From contig NZ_CP129971.1 in assembly GCF_030503855.1 (NCBI RefSeq), forward strand, positions 2,101,001-2,165,000: 64,000 nt of DNA. Reading direction: 5' to 3'. Below are positions 1-9,196 of the stretch, in pieces. Positions within the stretch are counted from its first letter, which is position 1. Each line of letters starts with the position of its first letter. The notes beneath the pieces were generated by a model. The model saw nothing but the letters and a program-made list of their open reading frames with translations, was not told the origin of the DNA and made no database searches. Source of the stretch: Marivirga salinae. Lineage in GTDB: Bacteria > Bacteroidota > Bacteroidia > Cytophagales > Cyclobacteriaceae. The translations under genes were made by a program, and so were the position numbers.

Positions 1-3000
1 AGGTTTTTAGGCTATATAAATGATTTTGCCAGATATGCAGAAAGCCCTTACATAGGTGGAGATTATTCAAATTTAACTAAAGAAACCACACAGGTAGTGG
101 AATTTATCAACGTTGCAGATCAAGTAAATCAAGGCTTGAATTTGATTACTTTTTTTGGTCATTCCGGCCCCAACACTGCGGATATTGATATTGGTCGTGT
201 TTCAGATGAAAATTTAGGTTATAATAATAAAGGGAAATATCCATTTATTTTAATTAATGGTTGTAATGCGGGTTCTTTTTATCGCTTGCAAAAAAACGAA
301 ACTCCATTTGGAGAAGATTGGGTGAATACTCCAGAAAAAGGTTCTACTGGTGTTTTAGCACATGTTTATTTAGGGTTTCCAAATGAATTAAAAAGATATA
401 GCGATTTATTTTATGCCAATGCATATGGCGATTCGGTCATGATAGATCAACCTCTAGGATTGGTTCATCAAAAAACCATAAATGACTATTTAGCTAATTT
501 TGGAACTAATCCTGCTCCTTTGTACATGTCTCAGGCTCAACAAATGAATTTATTATGTGATCCTGCTTACAAACTTTTTCCTGCAGGCAAAACTGATTAT
601 GCAATTTCTGATGAGGATTTGGAAGTAGTTTCCGTGGACGGGCAACCAATAGATGCTTTAACTCCTGAATTCGGGGTGGATGTTATCATTCGAAATTATG
701 GGATCACTAATGCAGATTCAATTGAGATTTTGGTTAAAAGAACTTTACCAAACAATGAAATGATCGTGCAGGATACTCAGAAAGTAGCCGCAATAAAATA
801 TCAGGATACCGTAAGGGTTAATATTTATAATGACCTGCCTGAAAGTTTTGGACAAAATATATTTGAGGTAATTATCGATCCGGCAGGAAAAATACCCGAG
901 ATCAAAGATGAAAATAATATTGCCACTATTAATTATTTCCTCACATTAGGCACTACGCTAAATTTATATCCTTATGATGAAGGATTGAGTGATCAACAAA
1001 TCATTAGCTTGACTGCCCAATCTGTAGATTTACTTTCTGACGAAAGAGACTTTTTATTTGAATTGGATACATCAATAAAATTCAATAGCCCTTATTTAAA
1101 AACACAAAACATTAGAGCCAAGGTAATTGCAAAGTGGGAAACTAATTTACTACCCAATGAAAATCAAGCGTATTTCTGGAGGACAAAATTCACTAACCCG
1201 AGAGATGGAGAACTTGATGAATGGACCATTTCAAATTTCACCTACAGTAGTTCCGCCCAACAAGGATGGCAGCAGAATTCTGATGACCAATTTTTATTAA
1301 ATAGCATAGAAGGAATTACAATCGGGGAGACTTGGAGTTTTGAGGAAAATACTTTTAATCTAACAGTTGAAGCCCCAGGAAATAGTGGAATTGACGATAT
1401 CAGCATTAGAATAAATGGAAATCAATATGCCACATCAGGTAATCAAACAGGACCTTGTAAGATCAATACTTTGAATTTAGTAGCCTTTGACAAATCTTCT
1501 GGAGTACCTTATTATATTCTTTCAAATGGTGGATTTGATGTTTTGGATCCACTTTTATGCGGTATTAGACCACAAGTCATCAACCAAATTAGAAATAACC
1601 AATTATCACAACCTGAGACCTATTTCAAGAAATATTTTGATGAATTGCCAGATGGTGATATTGTACTTATGACTTCTTATGACAGCGTGGCTTGGAATAT
1701 TTTAAGAGCCAATAACAGAGCAGAATTACTTGATCTTGGTGCCTCAGCTAGTGTCATAGACAATCTTCAAAATGGAGATCCTTATATATTATTGGGCAGA
1801 AAAGGATTGGGCGCGGCAAATGGAATAGAAGTTACCGCTACTCAAACTCCTAAAAGCGAGCAGACCATTTCGCTAGATAAGGTAGTGGAAGCTCGATTTG
1901 AATCAGGTTCTATTATTTCAAAAACGATTGGACCGGTTAAAGAATGGATTCAGTTGGATGCTGAATTTGCTGATGTGGAGGCTTCAGATGATATAAGACT
2001 GGATGTCTTTGGAATTGATAGCCTTAATAATCAAACTTTATTGTTCTCTGATGCCGTACTTCCACTGGATATTTCGGCAATTGATGTAAATCAATATCCA
2101 CAATTACGATTGAGGTTAACTGTTAGCGACCCTGATAATTTAAGTCCTGCAAAACTTGCCACTTGGAAAGTAAATTTCAGAGAAGTACCGGATGCAGTTT
2201 TGCTTCCTGCTGAAACTGCCGGAAAGGCAAGTACAGAATTGGCGGAAGGAGAGAAATTCAATAAATCATTTCGAGTGGTTAATGTTACACCTAATAATTT
2301 TGACGAGCCAATTCCTTATATACGCCAAGTATTCAATAGAAATGACAGGGTTTTCCATAATGAAAATTATACCTTAACTCCTTTGCCAGCGGATTCTGAT
2401 ACCACTTTTTCAATCGAAGTGGATACCAGAGGCAAGGTGGGAGAGAATGATTTAACATTAAACCTCAATCCATATTCAAATTATAATGAAAAGAAATTGA
2501 CCAATAATGTGATTTCTTATCAAAAGCTTTTTGAAGTTAAGAAGGATTCATTGCCTCCTTTTGTGGAGGTGACTTTCGATGGAATTTCCATTTTAGATGG
2601 CGATATAGTATCTCCTCGACCATATATCCAAATAAAATTGAAGGATGAAAATACTTTAATTAATAAAACCGATACCACAGGAATAGAAATTCAATTGCGA
2701 AGAGATTGTGAGGAATGTGTGAGTGAAAGAATAAATTTCTCCAATTCGAATATTGAGTGGTTACCCGCCACGGATGAGAGTCCATTCACGGTAAACTACC
2801 AGCCGAATGCCTTAGAAGACGGAAACTATCAACTGAGGGTGCAAGCAACAGATGCGAGTGAAAACACAGCCGGAGAGGAGCCTTATAAAGTGAGGTTTGA
2901 AGTGATCAATGCTTCCACCATCACTAATTTTTATCCTTATCCTAATCCCTTTTCTACCAGTACTCGCTTTGTATTTACTCTAACCGGAACTGATTTACCA

Positions 3001-3264
3001 CAGGAAATTAAAATTCAAATCTTGACTGTTACGGGTAGAGTAGTAAGAGAAATTTTGCAAGATGAAATTGGTCCCATCCACATAGGAAATAATATCACCG
3101 ATTATGCATGGGATGGCAAGGATGAATTCGGAGATAGATTAGCCAATGGAGTTTACCTCTACAGAGTTCTAGTCCGGAAAGACGGAGCCTTTATGGAACA
3201 ACGAGCTACCGCAGGAGATAGAGCCTTTACCGAAGGCTATGGGAAGTTGTATATTCTGAGGTGA
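1..3264 (+). CDS. C25 (gingipain-type) peptidase / PorU-like protein, 5' truncated by window
   Basis: The reading frame is open from base 1, so the true start lies outside the window. The N-terminal part is the end of a C25 cysteine peptidase domain: a FFGHSG motif supplies the catalytic His (codon 160-162) and INGCNAGSF the Cys (codon 262-264). A CARDB-like stretch follows, then a domain with GDIVLMTSYDS, a run around LGASAS and LLGRKG that resembles the ILEI/FAM3 fold. The C-terminus (NPFSTSTRFVF ... YAWDGKDEFGDRLANGVYLYR) is a FlgD-Ig-like domain typical of surface proteins of type IX secretion bacteria. The architecture resembles PorU-like putative sortases rather than a simple protease. 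Family membership is well supported; sortase versus protease role is inference. A 290-bp intergenic stretch with the attI-like site follows. Confidence 0.8.
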   Translation, partial: RFLGYINDFARYAESPYIGGDYSNLTKETTQVVEFINVADQVNQGLNLITFFGHSGPNTADIDIGRVSDENLGYNNKGKYPFILINGCNAGSFYRLQKNETPFGEDWVNTPEKGSTGVLAHVYLGFPNELKRYSDLFYANAYGDSVMIDQPLGLVHQKTINDYLANFGTNPAPLYMSQAQQMNLLCDPAYKLFPAGKTDYAISDEDLEVVSVDGQPIDALTPEFGVDVIIRNYGITNADSIEILVKRTLPNNEMIVQDTQKVAAIKYQDTVRVNIYNDLPESFGQNIFEVIIDPAGKIPEIKDENNIATINYFLTLGTTLNLYPYDEGLSDQQIISLTAQSVDLLSDERDFLFELDTSIKFNSPYLKTQNIRAKVIAKWETNLLPNENQAYFWRTKFTNPRDGELDEWTISNFTYSSSAQQGWQQNSDDQFLLNSIEGITIGETWSFEENTFNLTVEAPGNSGIDDISIRINGNQYATSGNQTGPCKINTLNLVAFDKSSGVPYYILSNGGFDVLDPLLCGIRPQVINQIRNNQLSQPETYFKKYFDELPDGDIVLMTSYDSVAWNILRANNRAELLDLGASASVIDNLQNGDPYILLGRKGLGAANGIEVTATQTPKSEQTISLDKVVEARFESGSIISKTIGPVKEWIQLDAEFADVEASDDIRLDVFGIDSLNNQTLLFSDAVLPLDISAIDVNQYPQLRLRLTVSDPDNLSPAKLATWKVNFREVPDAVLLPAETAGKASTELAEGEKFNKSFRVVNVTPNNFDEPIPYIRQVFNRNDRVFHNENYTLTPLPADSDTTFSIEVDTRGKVGENDLTLNLNPYSNYNEKKLTNNVISYQKLFEVKKDSLPPFVEVTFDGISILDGDIVSPRPYIQIKLKDENTLINKTDTTGIEIQLRRDCEECVSERINFSNSNIEWLPATDESPFTVNYQPNALEDGNYQLRVQATDASENTAGEEPYKVRFEVINASTITNFYPYPNPFSTSTRFVFTLTGTDLPQEIKIQILTVTGRVVREILQDEIGPIHIGNNITDYAWDGKDEFGDRLANGVYLYRVLVRKDGAFMEQRATAGDRAFTEGYGKLYILR

Positions 3265-3374
3265 TGGTGTTTTAATCATTGGTCAGGGTCAAAAACCGTC
3301 AATTATGATTCTATCTGCATTGAAAGGATTTCTTTAGTATTAATCTATTTCTTCCCTATTAATTTATTTTAAGT

Positions 3375-3409
3375 GTAGAATTAAACGTTTATTATACGTG
3401 TAATTCTAC
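3375..3409. repeat. 35-bp imperfect inverted repeat in the intergenic stretch before the cassette array
   Basis: Arms of 13 bases (GTAGAATTAAACG and CGTGTAATTCTAC, one mismatch) enclose a 9-base loop. It lies 110 bp after the stop of the C25 peptidase and 118 bp before the first cassette. There is no T-run directly after it, so it is a weak candidate for an intrinsic terminator; it could also be a recombinase or regulator site. The remainder of 3265-3477 holds no gene that I can see, and no integrase. Confidence 0.6.
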
Positions 3410-3477
3410 GGATAATGCCAATTGATTGAGTTTAAGTGGTTAAAATGGGTTTTTTATTAACTATTAATTCAGTAGAT

Positions 3478-3530
3478 TGCCTGACATAAGGTATATATAA
3501 TCACCGGGGGGTGACTATATTCAATTGTTA
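3478..3530 (+). other. attI-like left boundary of the cassette array
   Basis: The last bases before the first cassette read GGTGACTATATTCAATT followed by GTTAGCTC, where G3527^T3528 is the inferred crossover. The block from CCTG...AGGTATA (3480-3496) to TATTCAATTGTTA is repeated with one indel and one substitution in its last 22 bases in front of the second cassette locus at 30.27 kb. A shared 5' flank before two unrelated cassettes is what a primary recombination site would look like. That it is a functional attI is inference; no integrase gene lies beside it. Confidence 0.6.
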
Positions 3531-3554
3531 GCTCTCATTCAGAAAATCATCAAT

Positions 3555-4607
3555 ATGCCAGGAATGACAAAAGAAGAAGGAATTAATCAAGTCTATGGTG
3601 GAGGAGGACATGTGGTTATCTTAGGAGCAGGAGCAAGTATTGCTTCGACCTATCGAAATGCTGAAAGAAATGGTAAAAGACTTCCATCAATGGATAATTT
3701 CGTTGACTTGGTTGGACTTCATGAAATAATTGAAAAAGTACCTGATAATCTTCGAGCCGATAATTTTGAAAAATTGTATACTAATCTTCATTCGGAAAAT
3801 CCCGACTCTGAAATACTAAGAGCAGTTGAACAGCGGATTCAAGATTACTTTGGAAACATGGAATTGCCTGATGAACCGACAATTTATGATTACATGGTTT
3901 TGTCATTGAGAGGGAAAGACTTGATAGCTACTTTTAACTGGGATCCTTTTTTATATCAAGCATGGGTAAGGAATAGAAAGTTTACTGATGACTTGCCCCA
4001 CCTTTCATTTTTACATGGAAACGTTGCCATTGGCTACAGCAAAGAAGATAAAAGATGCGGCCCCGTTGGTTACCAAGCAAGACAAGATGGAGGTGAATTC
4101 GAACCTACTAAACTCTTATATCCGGTAGAACAAAAAAATTATACAAATGACGAATTCATCAATATTGAATGGGAACGGATGAAGTATTGGTTGAGCAAAG
4201 AGAGAGGGACTGTTCGTGCTACCATTTTTGGATATGGTGCTCCAGTTTCTGACATAGAAGCTGTATCTTTATTGAATAATGCATGGGGAACTCCTGATGA
4301 TCGATCAATGGAACAATTTGAAATCATTGATATAACCTCAGAAGAAGAATTAAGGAATCGTTGGAATGGATTTATACATTCTCATCATTATGATGTTACT
4401 GACAATTATTTCGGCTCTTCATTGGCTTATAATCCTCGAAGAACAAGTGAGAGCTATTTTAGTCACTATGAACCTTTAACCCCTGCAGAAGCTTTTAGAA
4501 GTTCAAATCCAATTCCACAAAACTTTAAGACTCTTGATGAATTATGGAAATGGCACGAACCATTAATTGAAGCAGAGTTAAAAAATGAAAATGAAAACGA
4601 GAGCTAA
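3555..4607 (+). CDS. SIR2-like domain protein (cassette 1), candidate anti-phage NADase
   Basis: About 350 residues. A Rossmann-type HVVILGAGAS motif sits at residues 19-28, a TFNWDPF motif gives the Asn128/Asp pair, and SFLHGN gives His154. These correspond to the GAGxS, FNxD and LHG motifs of SIR2_2-type proteins, where Asn and His act in NAD hydrolysis. The C-terminal half (residues about 185-350) has no recognised domain and may be a sensor. I chose ATG 3555 over the TTG at 3525 because that TTG lies across the recombination point. The stop codon TAA lies inside the R'' core of attC1. It occupies the first cassette position, which in known integrons is the newest and best expressed. SIR2 identity is good; the defence role is inference from related stand-alone effectors. 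Confidence 0.75.
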   Translation: MPGMTKEEGINQVYGGGGHVVILGAGASIASTYRNAERNGKRLPSMDNFVDLVGLHEIIEKVPDNLRADNFEKLYTNLHSENPDSEILRAVEQRIQDYFGNMELPDEPTIYDYMVLSLRGKDLIATFNWDPFLYQAWVRNRKFTDDLPHLSFLHGNVAIGYSKEDKRCGPVGYQARQDGGEFEPTKLLYPVEQKNYTNDEFINIEWERMKYWLSKERGTVRATIFGYGAPVSDIEAVSLLNNAWGTPDDRSMEQFEIIDITSEEELRNRWNGFIHSHHYDVTDNYFGSSLAYNPRRTSESYFSHYEPLTPAEAFRSSNPIPQNFKTLDELWKWHEPLIEAELKNENENES

Positions 4608-4730
4608 CACTATATAAGCGTAATGCGGTCTGAACGGCTAAAATTGAGCATTATGTCTCCAATAAACTTTGCGGTAGGTGGACAATGAATTGCTGCGAAA
4701 CCCGCACTACGCTTATACTTAACGTTATGC
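4602..4730 (+). other. attC1, 129 bp
   Basis: The site runs from AGCTAAC to GTTATGC. The outer arms CACTATATAAGCGTAATGCGG and CCGCACTACGCTTATACTTAACG pair with few bulges. The upstream gene's stop codon is within the R'' core. Confidence 0.8.
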
Positions 4731-4781
4731 ACAATTACCAACTAGCTCTCATATAAGTATTGAAAATAAACTACCCTTCAA

Positions 4782-5633
4782 ATGAGTAAGAAGAAAGAGA
4801 CTTCAATTTCAGAATTAATAATTTTTGGTTCGATGCAATTATTAATATCCGTTATACTTCTATTTAATGGATTCACTTACATAACTGATCATTTCGTCAA
4901 TGATGGTCAAATCGAAAATGGTTCTACAAAGCAAAAAGGCTTGTTAGCGTTTATGTCTTTATTAGAAAAAGGATGGTGGAAATATTTAATAGTCTTAATA
5001 TTTGGCACGATTGGATTTTTGATGCTAAAAGAGGCAAGAAATAAGCTGAGCAAGTCATCAAAAAGTAACAACTTGAATCCAAAAACTAAAATAAATAATC
5101 TGCCAAAAGAAAAATTTATGACTGTTGATATAGAAAGTCAAAAGGAAGGATATAAAGAAATAGTAAGGCTATGCTCATCTAATACAAATAGAGAAGAGTT
5201 GATTAATTTCATAGAATCCTTAAAAAACTATAATGGAGATAAAAACTATTACAATACATTAAATTATGTAATGGAACATTTTGACAACAATTCTATACAC
5301 TTGATTATGGCTCTTGATTGGAAACAGGAAATCACTGATTTAAAGTGGAGAATTGAATCAGCACTAAAAAGTAATTTCCGAGTAACAGCAGACTTACCCG
5401 ATCCATCAAAATATGGAGAAGACAAAGCTGTTTCCGATAAAAACGTTTTTATTGATTACAATAATTCAATAAATAGAGAAGGATTTGAGCTTTCATTTGT
5501 TGACACAGATTCAGATGAATATGTAATAATCGTCAATAAACTTCAAGATTCTACAAAAATTGCCACAGCAATCGATAAAATTGGATATGAACGCTTATCG
5601 GCTGATTCTCATAAAATTAACGGGGCTAAATAA
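4782..5633 (+). CDS. Hypothetical membrane-anchored protein (cassette 2, gene 1), possibly DUF6630-like
   Basis: 283 residues. Two hydrophobic segments (about 12-34 and 66-83) precede a basic linker and a soluble domain of about 170 residues. The soluble part has a helix-rich segment, then ALDWKQEITDLKWRIESAL, then a strand-rich tail with DPSKYGEDKAVS and FVDTDSDEYVIIV. This is reminiscent of DUF6630-type proteins, but I would not rely on that. It is followed one base later by a second gene in the same cassette, so the two are probably co-transcribed. The 57-nt leader after the cassette border is one of the longer ones in the array. Function unknown. Confidence 0.7.
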   Translation: MSKKKETSISELIIFGSMQLLISVILLFNGFTYITDHFVNDGQIENGSTKQKGLLAFMSLLEKGWWKYLIVLIFGTIGFLMLKEARNKLSKSSKSNNLNPKTKINNLPKEKFMTVDIESQKEGYKEIVRLCSSNTNREELINFIESLKNYNGDKNYYNTLNYVMEHFDNNSIHLIMALDWKQEITDLKWRIESALKSNFRVTADLPDPSKYGEDKAVSDKNVFIDYNNSINREGFELSFVDTDSDEYVIIVNKLQDSTKIATAIDKIGYERLSADSHKINGAK

Positions 5634-5634
5634 A

Positions 5635-6210
5635 ATGAAGTACTTTATCACCATAGCATTAGCCTGCTTAATAACAGCTTATCAAACCCCAGACGACTGG
5701 ACAGGTCAATGGTACTCACCTAATGGTCTAATTAAAGTTGAGTTAAATACAAATAATTCTTATAGTCTGCACCATATAGAAGGTACTGAAAGTGGGACTT
5801 GGGCAAAGCGCTCAGATACAATTATTCTCAGTGATTCAACAATACTTCAAATAGATTCATCAAACCTTCTTTTAAGTGGTAACAAATTATCTAAAGAAAA
5901 ACCTCAAACCTCTGTTCCTCACAATACCAATTTAAAAGGACTAAATTTCATATGGACTTTCGAATCGGAAGGAATACAAATAGACACTGTTTCATTTCGC
6001 GATAGTTCATATTACTCATCATTTAATGACCGAAGTTATCAATACAGATTAATTTCATTTAATGGACTTCTTTTTTTTACACACAACAATTTATCCAACA
6101 TCGGTGACAGATACTATTTAGTACATACTCTGAATAAAAAAGAATTGATTTTAGACTTCTATGTTTATGACACTAAAAAGCATATAAAAACAGTATTAAG
6201 GAGATTATAA
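5635..6210 (+). CDS. Hypothetical secreted protein (cassette 2, gene 2)
   Basis: 191 residues starting at ATG 5635, one base after the stop of the previous gene. An earlier in-frame ATG at 5560 would overlap that gene by 74 bp and bury the signal peptide, so 5635 is preferred. MKYFITIALACLITAYQ is a short signal peptide. The mature part is strand-rich (DDWTGQWYSPNG, then SYSLHHIEGTESGTWAKRSD), like small lipocalin- or META-type folds that read 'GxW...G.W', but no family is assigned. Its stop lies 4 bp before the R'' core of attC2. Confidence 0.7.
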   Translation: MKYFITIALACLITAYQTPDDWTGQWYSPNGLIKVELNTNNSYSLHHIEGTESGTWAKRSDTIILSDSTILQIDSSNLLLSGNKLSKEKPQTSVPHNTNLKGLNFIWTFESEGIQIDTVSFRDSSYYSSFNDRSYQYRLISFNGLLFFTHNNLSNIGDRYYLVHTLNKKELILDFYVYDTKKHIKTVLRRL

Positions 6211-6214
6211 AAGT

Positions 6215-6428
6215 GCATAACAATACCTAAAAATGCATTTGCTCACTGCTTTTAGCAAAGTAATTAAGTAAATCGCCACAAAGCCAAACATTTAATTTTA
6301 TTAAGATAGTTGGCAGACAAAGTGATCCTTGCTTTATACAACTCCTAAATTGTAGTTATGATTTGGCTTTGCTACTTTAGTGCTTCGTCAGCTAAGTGTG
6401 GCAAACGCATTTTAGCTTGGCGTTGTAC
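6215..6428 (+). other. attC2, 214 bp (beta family)
   Basis: The site runs from GCATAAC to GTTGTAC. Long arms include AAATGCATTTGCTCACTGC with TAGCAAAG and CCACAAAGCCAAAC on the left, and TTTGGCTTTGCTACTTTAG with GTGTGGCAAACGCATTTTAG on the right. The same sequence recurs in attC7 and attC13 behind unrelated genes. Confidence 0.85.
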
Positions 6429-6439
6429 CCAATTAAAAA

Positions 6440-6976
6440 ATGAATAAAACCATATTAAAAAACATTCTTGCATTAATAAGTCTTAGTGGACTTGGACTGG
6501 TGATGTCAATTCTGGGTCTCAAGATGCTAATTGATAACCAGACGAGAAATCTAGACGACACACACAAATTGACAGGGACTATTGAATTAACTCAAATTGT
6601 AACTGATAATAAAAAGGTAGGAGCTGTACCATTTACCTACACTGACCAAGATTATTTTGGAATTAAATTAAAAGAACATGACAAGTTGTTTGGAACCTTT
6701 AACCCTAAGCAGTCCTATTATGAATTACAGAAACAGTTAAACCAAGGGAAACAAATAACAATATTTTACTACGACTCCTCTGATAAAAGCCCAACAAATA
6801 ATGTTTATCAAATAGAATCTAACGGACAGATAATTGTAAATCATTCTGACTATCAAAAAAACCATTCAATAGCAGCAATTGCAATCATTTGCTTTGGACT
6901 TCTTTGTTTGGGAATGTTAATATGGATTTTAAAAACCAAGAATATAAAAGAAAACTGGGCACAACATTCTGTATAA
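6440..6976 (+). CDS. Hypothetical protein with two terminal membrane helices (cassette 3)
   Basis: 178 residues: a membrane helix at about 10-31, a soluble middle of about 105 residues rich in beta strands (KLTGTIELTQIVTDNKK, VPFTYTDQDYFGIKL, QITIFYYDSSD), and a second helix at about 145-165. This layout is like DUF3592-type membrane proteins, but the similarity is only structural. The ATG is 17 nt inside the cassette. The last four codons and the stop lie within attC3, so insertion of a different attC would change the C-terminus. Function unknown. Confidence 0.7.
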   Translation: MNKTILKNILALISLSGLGLVMSILGLKMLIDNQTRNLDDTHKLTGTIELTQIVTDNKKVGAVPFTYTDQDYFGIKLKEHDKLFGTFNPKQSYYELQKQLNQGKQITIFYYDSSDKSPTNNVYQIESNGQIIVNHSDYQKNHSIAAIAIICFGLLCLGMLIWILKTKNIKENWAQHSV

Positions 6977-7153
6977 ATCATGGCTGTAAGTAGGTTATTG
7001 TGACTTCGGCTCTTTGTAGATAGCCCGTCAATCTGCAGGATTGATTTATTGGGTAAGAATTAATTTAATAAGCCAATCCTGCGGATTGCCTCGGTAGTTA
7101 ACGCAAATTTTTATACTTTTAATCAGCCACGAATTTATACAGTGGCGTTGGCA
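6959..7153 (+). other. attC3, 195 bp (alpha family, enlarged)
   Basis: The site runs from GCACAAC to GTTGGCA. It shares CTGTATAAATCATGGCTGT and AATCAGCCACGAATTTATAC with attC5 and attC8, but is 45 bp longer. The extra length contains a second copy of a 15-base palindrome (7029-7043 and 7074-7088). Confidence 0.85.
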
Positions 7154-7175
7154 TCAATAAAATAATTGCAATAAA

Positions 7176-7790
7176 ATGACACTGAGAAATTTGATTATAT
7201 TTCTACTGATTATTACTTCTTGCAATAACAAAAATTCTGCGACAGAGAACTCCAAAGGGAAAGCAACTAAACATGCTCAGAAAGTTGAACCTGTAAATAT
7301 AGAGAAAAAGGAAGAAGAATCGGGAATTGAACCAAGCGAGCAAGAACAGAATGAAATCTATTCCAAGGAATCATTAAATAAAGCCGATTCTGCAACTTTA
7401 GACTCTTTAAGAACATCTTTGCCTTTATCATGGGAAAGATTTGGAATAGAAAACAAAGACACAGTCTCCTACGATTTTTGCGGAGCATCCAACCCTCAAT
7501 TCTCATTAAATAACGACTTAACCGCAATAACTATTAGTATAGGAAACGAACTACATGAGAAATTTCAAATTGAAGAAATTTTTTATAATGACTCTATCTA
7601 CCTGTTTAGCTTTAAAGAGAAAAAAATGGGGTTAGAAAAATGCATTCTACTCATAAAAGATAAAAGTCGTCAAATAGGCAAATTATTAATTTATGATGCA
7701 AATCCTGAAGACAGCTACTCATATTTGCCTAAAACAATCCTTTCAGAAAAAAGACGAATAGTCTATGACTGTGACTCAGTGGAAGAATAG
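7176..7790 (+). CDS. Hypothetical lipoprotein (cassette 4)
   Basis: 204 residues. MTLRNLIIFLLIITSCNN is a lipoprotein signal with lipobox IITSC. A charged, low-complexity linker follows (Lys/Glu rich, about residues 25-62). The C-terminal domain has LPLSWERFGIENKDTVSYDF, then FSFKEKKMGLEKCILLIKD and ends with YDCDSVEE. The acidic linker after the lipid anchor suggests a surface or periplasmic protein held away from the membrane. No family recognised. The ATG is 28 nt into the cassette and the stop 6 nt before attC4. Confidence 0.7.
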   Translation: MTLRNLIIFLLIITSCNNKNSATENSKGKATKHAQKVEPVNIEKKEEESGIEPSEQEQNEIYSKESLNKADSATLDSLRTSLPLSWERFGIENKDTVSYDFCGASNPQFSLNNDLTAITISIGNELHEKFQIEEIFYNDSIYLFSFKEKKMGLEKCILLIKDKSRQIGKLLIYDANPEDSYSYLPKTILSEKRRIVYDCDSVEE

Positions 7791-7795
7791 ACTGA

Positions 7796-8000
7796 TGCCA
7801 ACACTATGTAAAAACCATGCGCTTCAGCAGTTTCAGGCAATCATATTAGTAAATTCCCGCAATTTTTGGCAATCAGTGTAAAATGTTAAGTCAAACTATT
7901 GCAGGCAACAAAATGAAGCCATTGGCAACAAAATAAAAATTGCTATCTTCATTTCCTTAATTAAATGTGGCGCACGGATTTTTACACGCGCCCGTTGTAC
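7796..8000 (+). other. attC4, 205 bp
   Basis: The site runs from TGCCAAC to GTTGTAC. Arms ACACTATGTAAAAACCATGCG and GCGCACGGATTTTTACACGCG pair well. It is unrelated in sequence to the alpha and beta sites. Confidence 0.8.
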
Positions 8001-8023
8001 ACAAGCGTAAACACGGATCAGCA

Positions 8024-8437
8024 TTGATAAGAAAGATACTAGTTGGAATTTTATTACTTGCAATTATTGCTGTAATCGGATTTTTTGCTTTTATGGCAAA
8101 TTTCGAGGTATTTGACGAACCAATAGAAACGGAGTTAAAAGTGGAATGTGATTACGAAGGATTACGGAAAGTGAAAATGACCGAAATGACTGGAAATGCA
8201 ACTCTCAATAGTTCAATCCATGTTTATGCCACTACATGCGAATACGATGAAAGTGATGAACATGAATCAATCTTTGTTGCAAGCTCTGGATTTTTAAAAC
8301 CAAAAGATGTGAACTTTGAATGGAAAAGCTTTGACACCTTGACAATCAGATACAATAAAAAGCTTGAGGTTTTCAAACAAAAAGCAAAATCGGAATCTGT
8401 AAATCCCAGTATAATTATTGAGTACATCGAGGAATAG
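8024..8437 (+). CDS. Hypothetical membrane-anchored small protein (cassette 5)
   Basis: About 138 residues. A start at 7967 would put the first nine codons inside attC4, upstream of the crossover point. The cassette itself must carry the start, and TTG 8024 is the first plausible codon, giving LIRKILVGILLLAIIAVIG as an N-terminal membrane helix. The remainder has alternating strands (ETELKVECDYEGLRKVKMTE, ESVNPSIIIEYIEE) and should lie outside the cytoplasm. It is small for a cassette gene and of unknown function. The start choice is moderately secure. Confidence 0.55.
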   Translation: MIRKILVGILLLAIIAVIGFFAFMANFEVFDEPIETELKVECDYEGLRKVKMTEMTGNATLNSSIHVYATTCEYDESDEHESIFVASSGFLKPKDVNFEWKSFDTLTIRYNKKLEVFKQKAKSESVNPSIIIEYIEE

Positions 8438-8446
8438 AAAGCCAGT

Positions 8447-8596
8447 GTACAACATCCTGTATAAATCATGGCTGTTAGTAGGTTATTGTAGCTTCGGCTC
8501 ATTGTAGAAAGCCTGGCAATCCGCAGGATTGCCTCGGTAGTTAACGCAAATTTTTATACTTTTAATCAGCCACGAATTTATACAGTGGCGTTGTGT
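8447..8596 (+). other. attC5, 150 bp (alpha family)
   Basis: The site runs from GTACAAC to GTTGTGT. It is nearly identical to attC8 in its arms (CTGTATAAATCATGGCT and AATCAGCCACGAATTTATA) and the same length. Confidence 0.85.
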
Positions 8597-8614
8597 GGCA
8601 TAAAATAAAACAAA

Positions 8615-9196
8615 ATGGATAGATTATTAAAAACAGGTGGACTTCAAACATTTCTAATATTATTCTCACCTTTTCTCTTTATTGTAATTCTAATGTTTGG
8701 AATGACTGGTTCTGGGATTTTTAATAATAACCTATTCATGTTTGCTGGATTTTTTTACGTTTATCCTCAGATGTTCATTTTAACATATTGGCCTTATTAT
8801 GTTTCTAATAAGATAAACGACCAACTGGACGAAAAAGAAAACTTAAAAGGATTAAACACCAGATTTAAGATAGCTAAGATTATTATAATAGGTTGCCTAA
8901 TTGCTGGACTTGTAAATATAGTAGCAATGTATTCCGGAGCATCAGAATCAATAATGCAAGCACTGATGATAGTTTCACTCCCTTTTAATATTGGACAAAT
9001 ATTCATATTGATTAATCTGTTAATAGGGTTCTATACCTTATCTAAAATGATTGAATTAAAAATATCTGGCACAAATAGTTCAGGTAACACATTTGTATTA
9101 TTCTTCTTCATGCCGTTTACAATAGGTATAATTCAAAGGAAAATACGAACCATTTTTGATGAAAATTATAAAACGACCACACAACAAGGTGTATGA
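8615..9196 (+). CDS. Hypothetical polytopic membrane protein (cassette 6)
   Basis: 193 residues with four to five predicted membrane helices (about 10-33, 36-60, 88-108, 118-142, 155-175). A charged cytoplasmic-looking loop NKINDQLDEKENLKGLNTRF joins the second and third helices. No conserved motif is visible that names a transporter family. The ATG is 24 nt inside the cassette. The gene runs 18 bp into attC6, so its last residues (QQGV) are encoded by the recombination site. Confidence 0.7.
   Translation: MDRLLKTGGLQTFLILFSPFLFIVILMFGMTGSGIFNNNLFMFAGFFYVYPQMFILTYWPYYVSNKINDQLDEKENLKGLNTRFKIAKIIIIGCLIAGLVNIVAMYSGASESIMQALMIVSLPFNIGQIFILINLLIGFYTLSKMIELKISGTNSSGNTFVLFFFMPFTIGIIQRKIRTIFDENYKTTTQQGV

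Noticed and set aside
7967..8023. Upstream start for the cassette-5 gene
   Set aside because: The first codons fall in attC4 before the crossover point, so they would not belong to the cassette.
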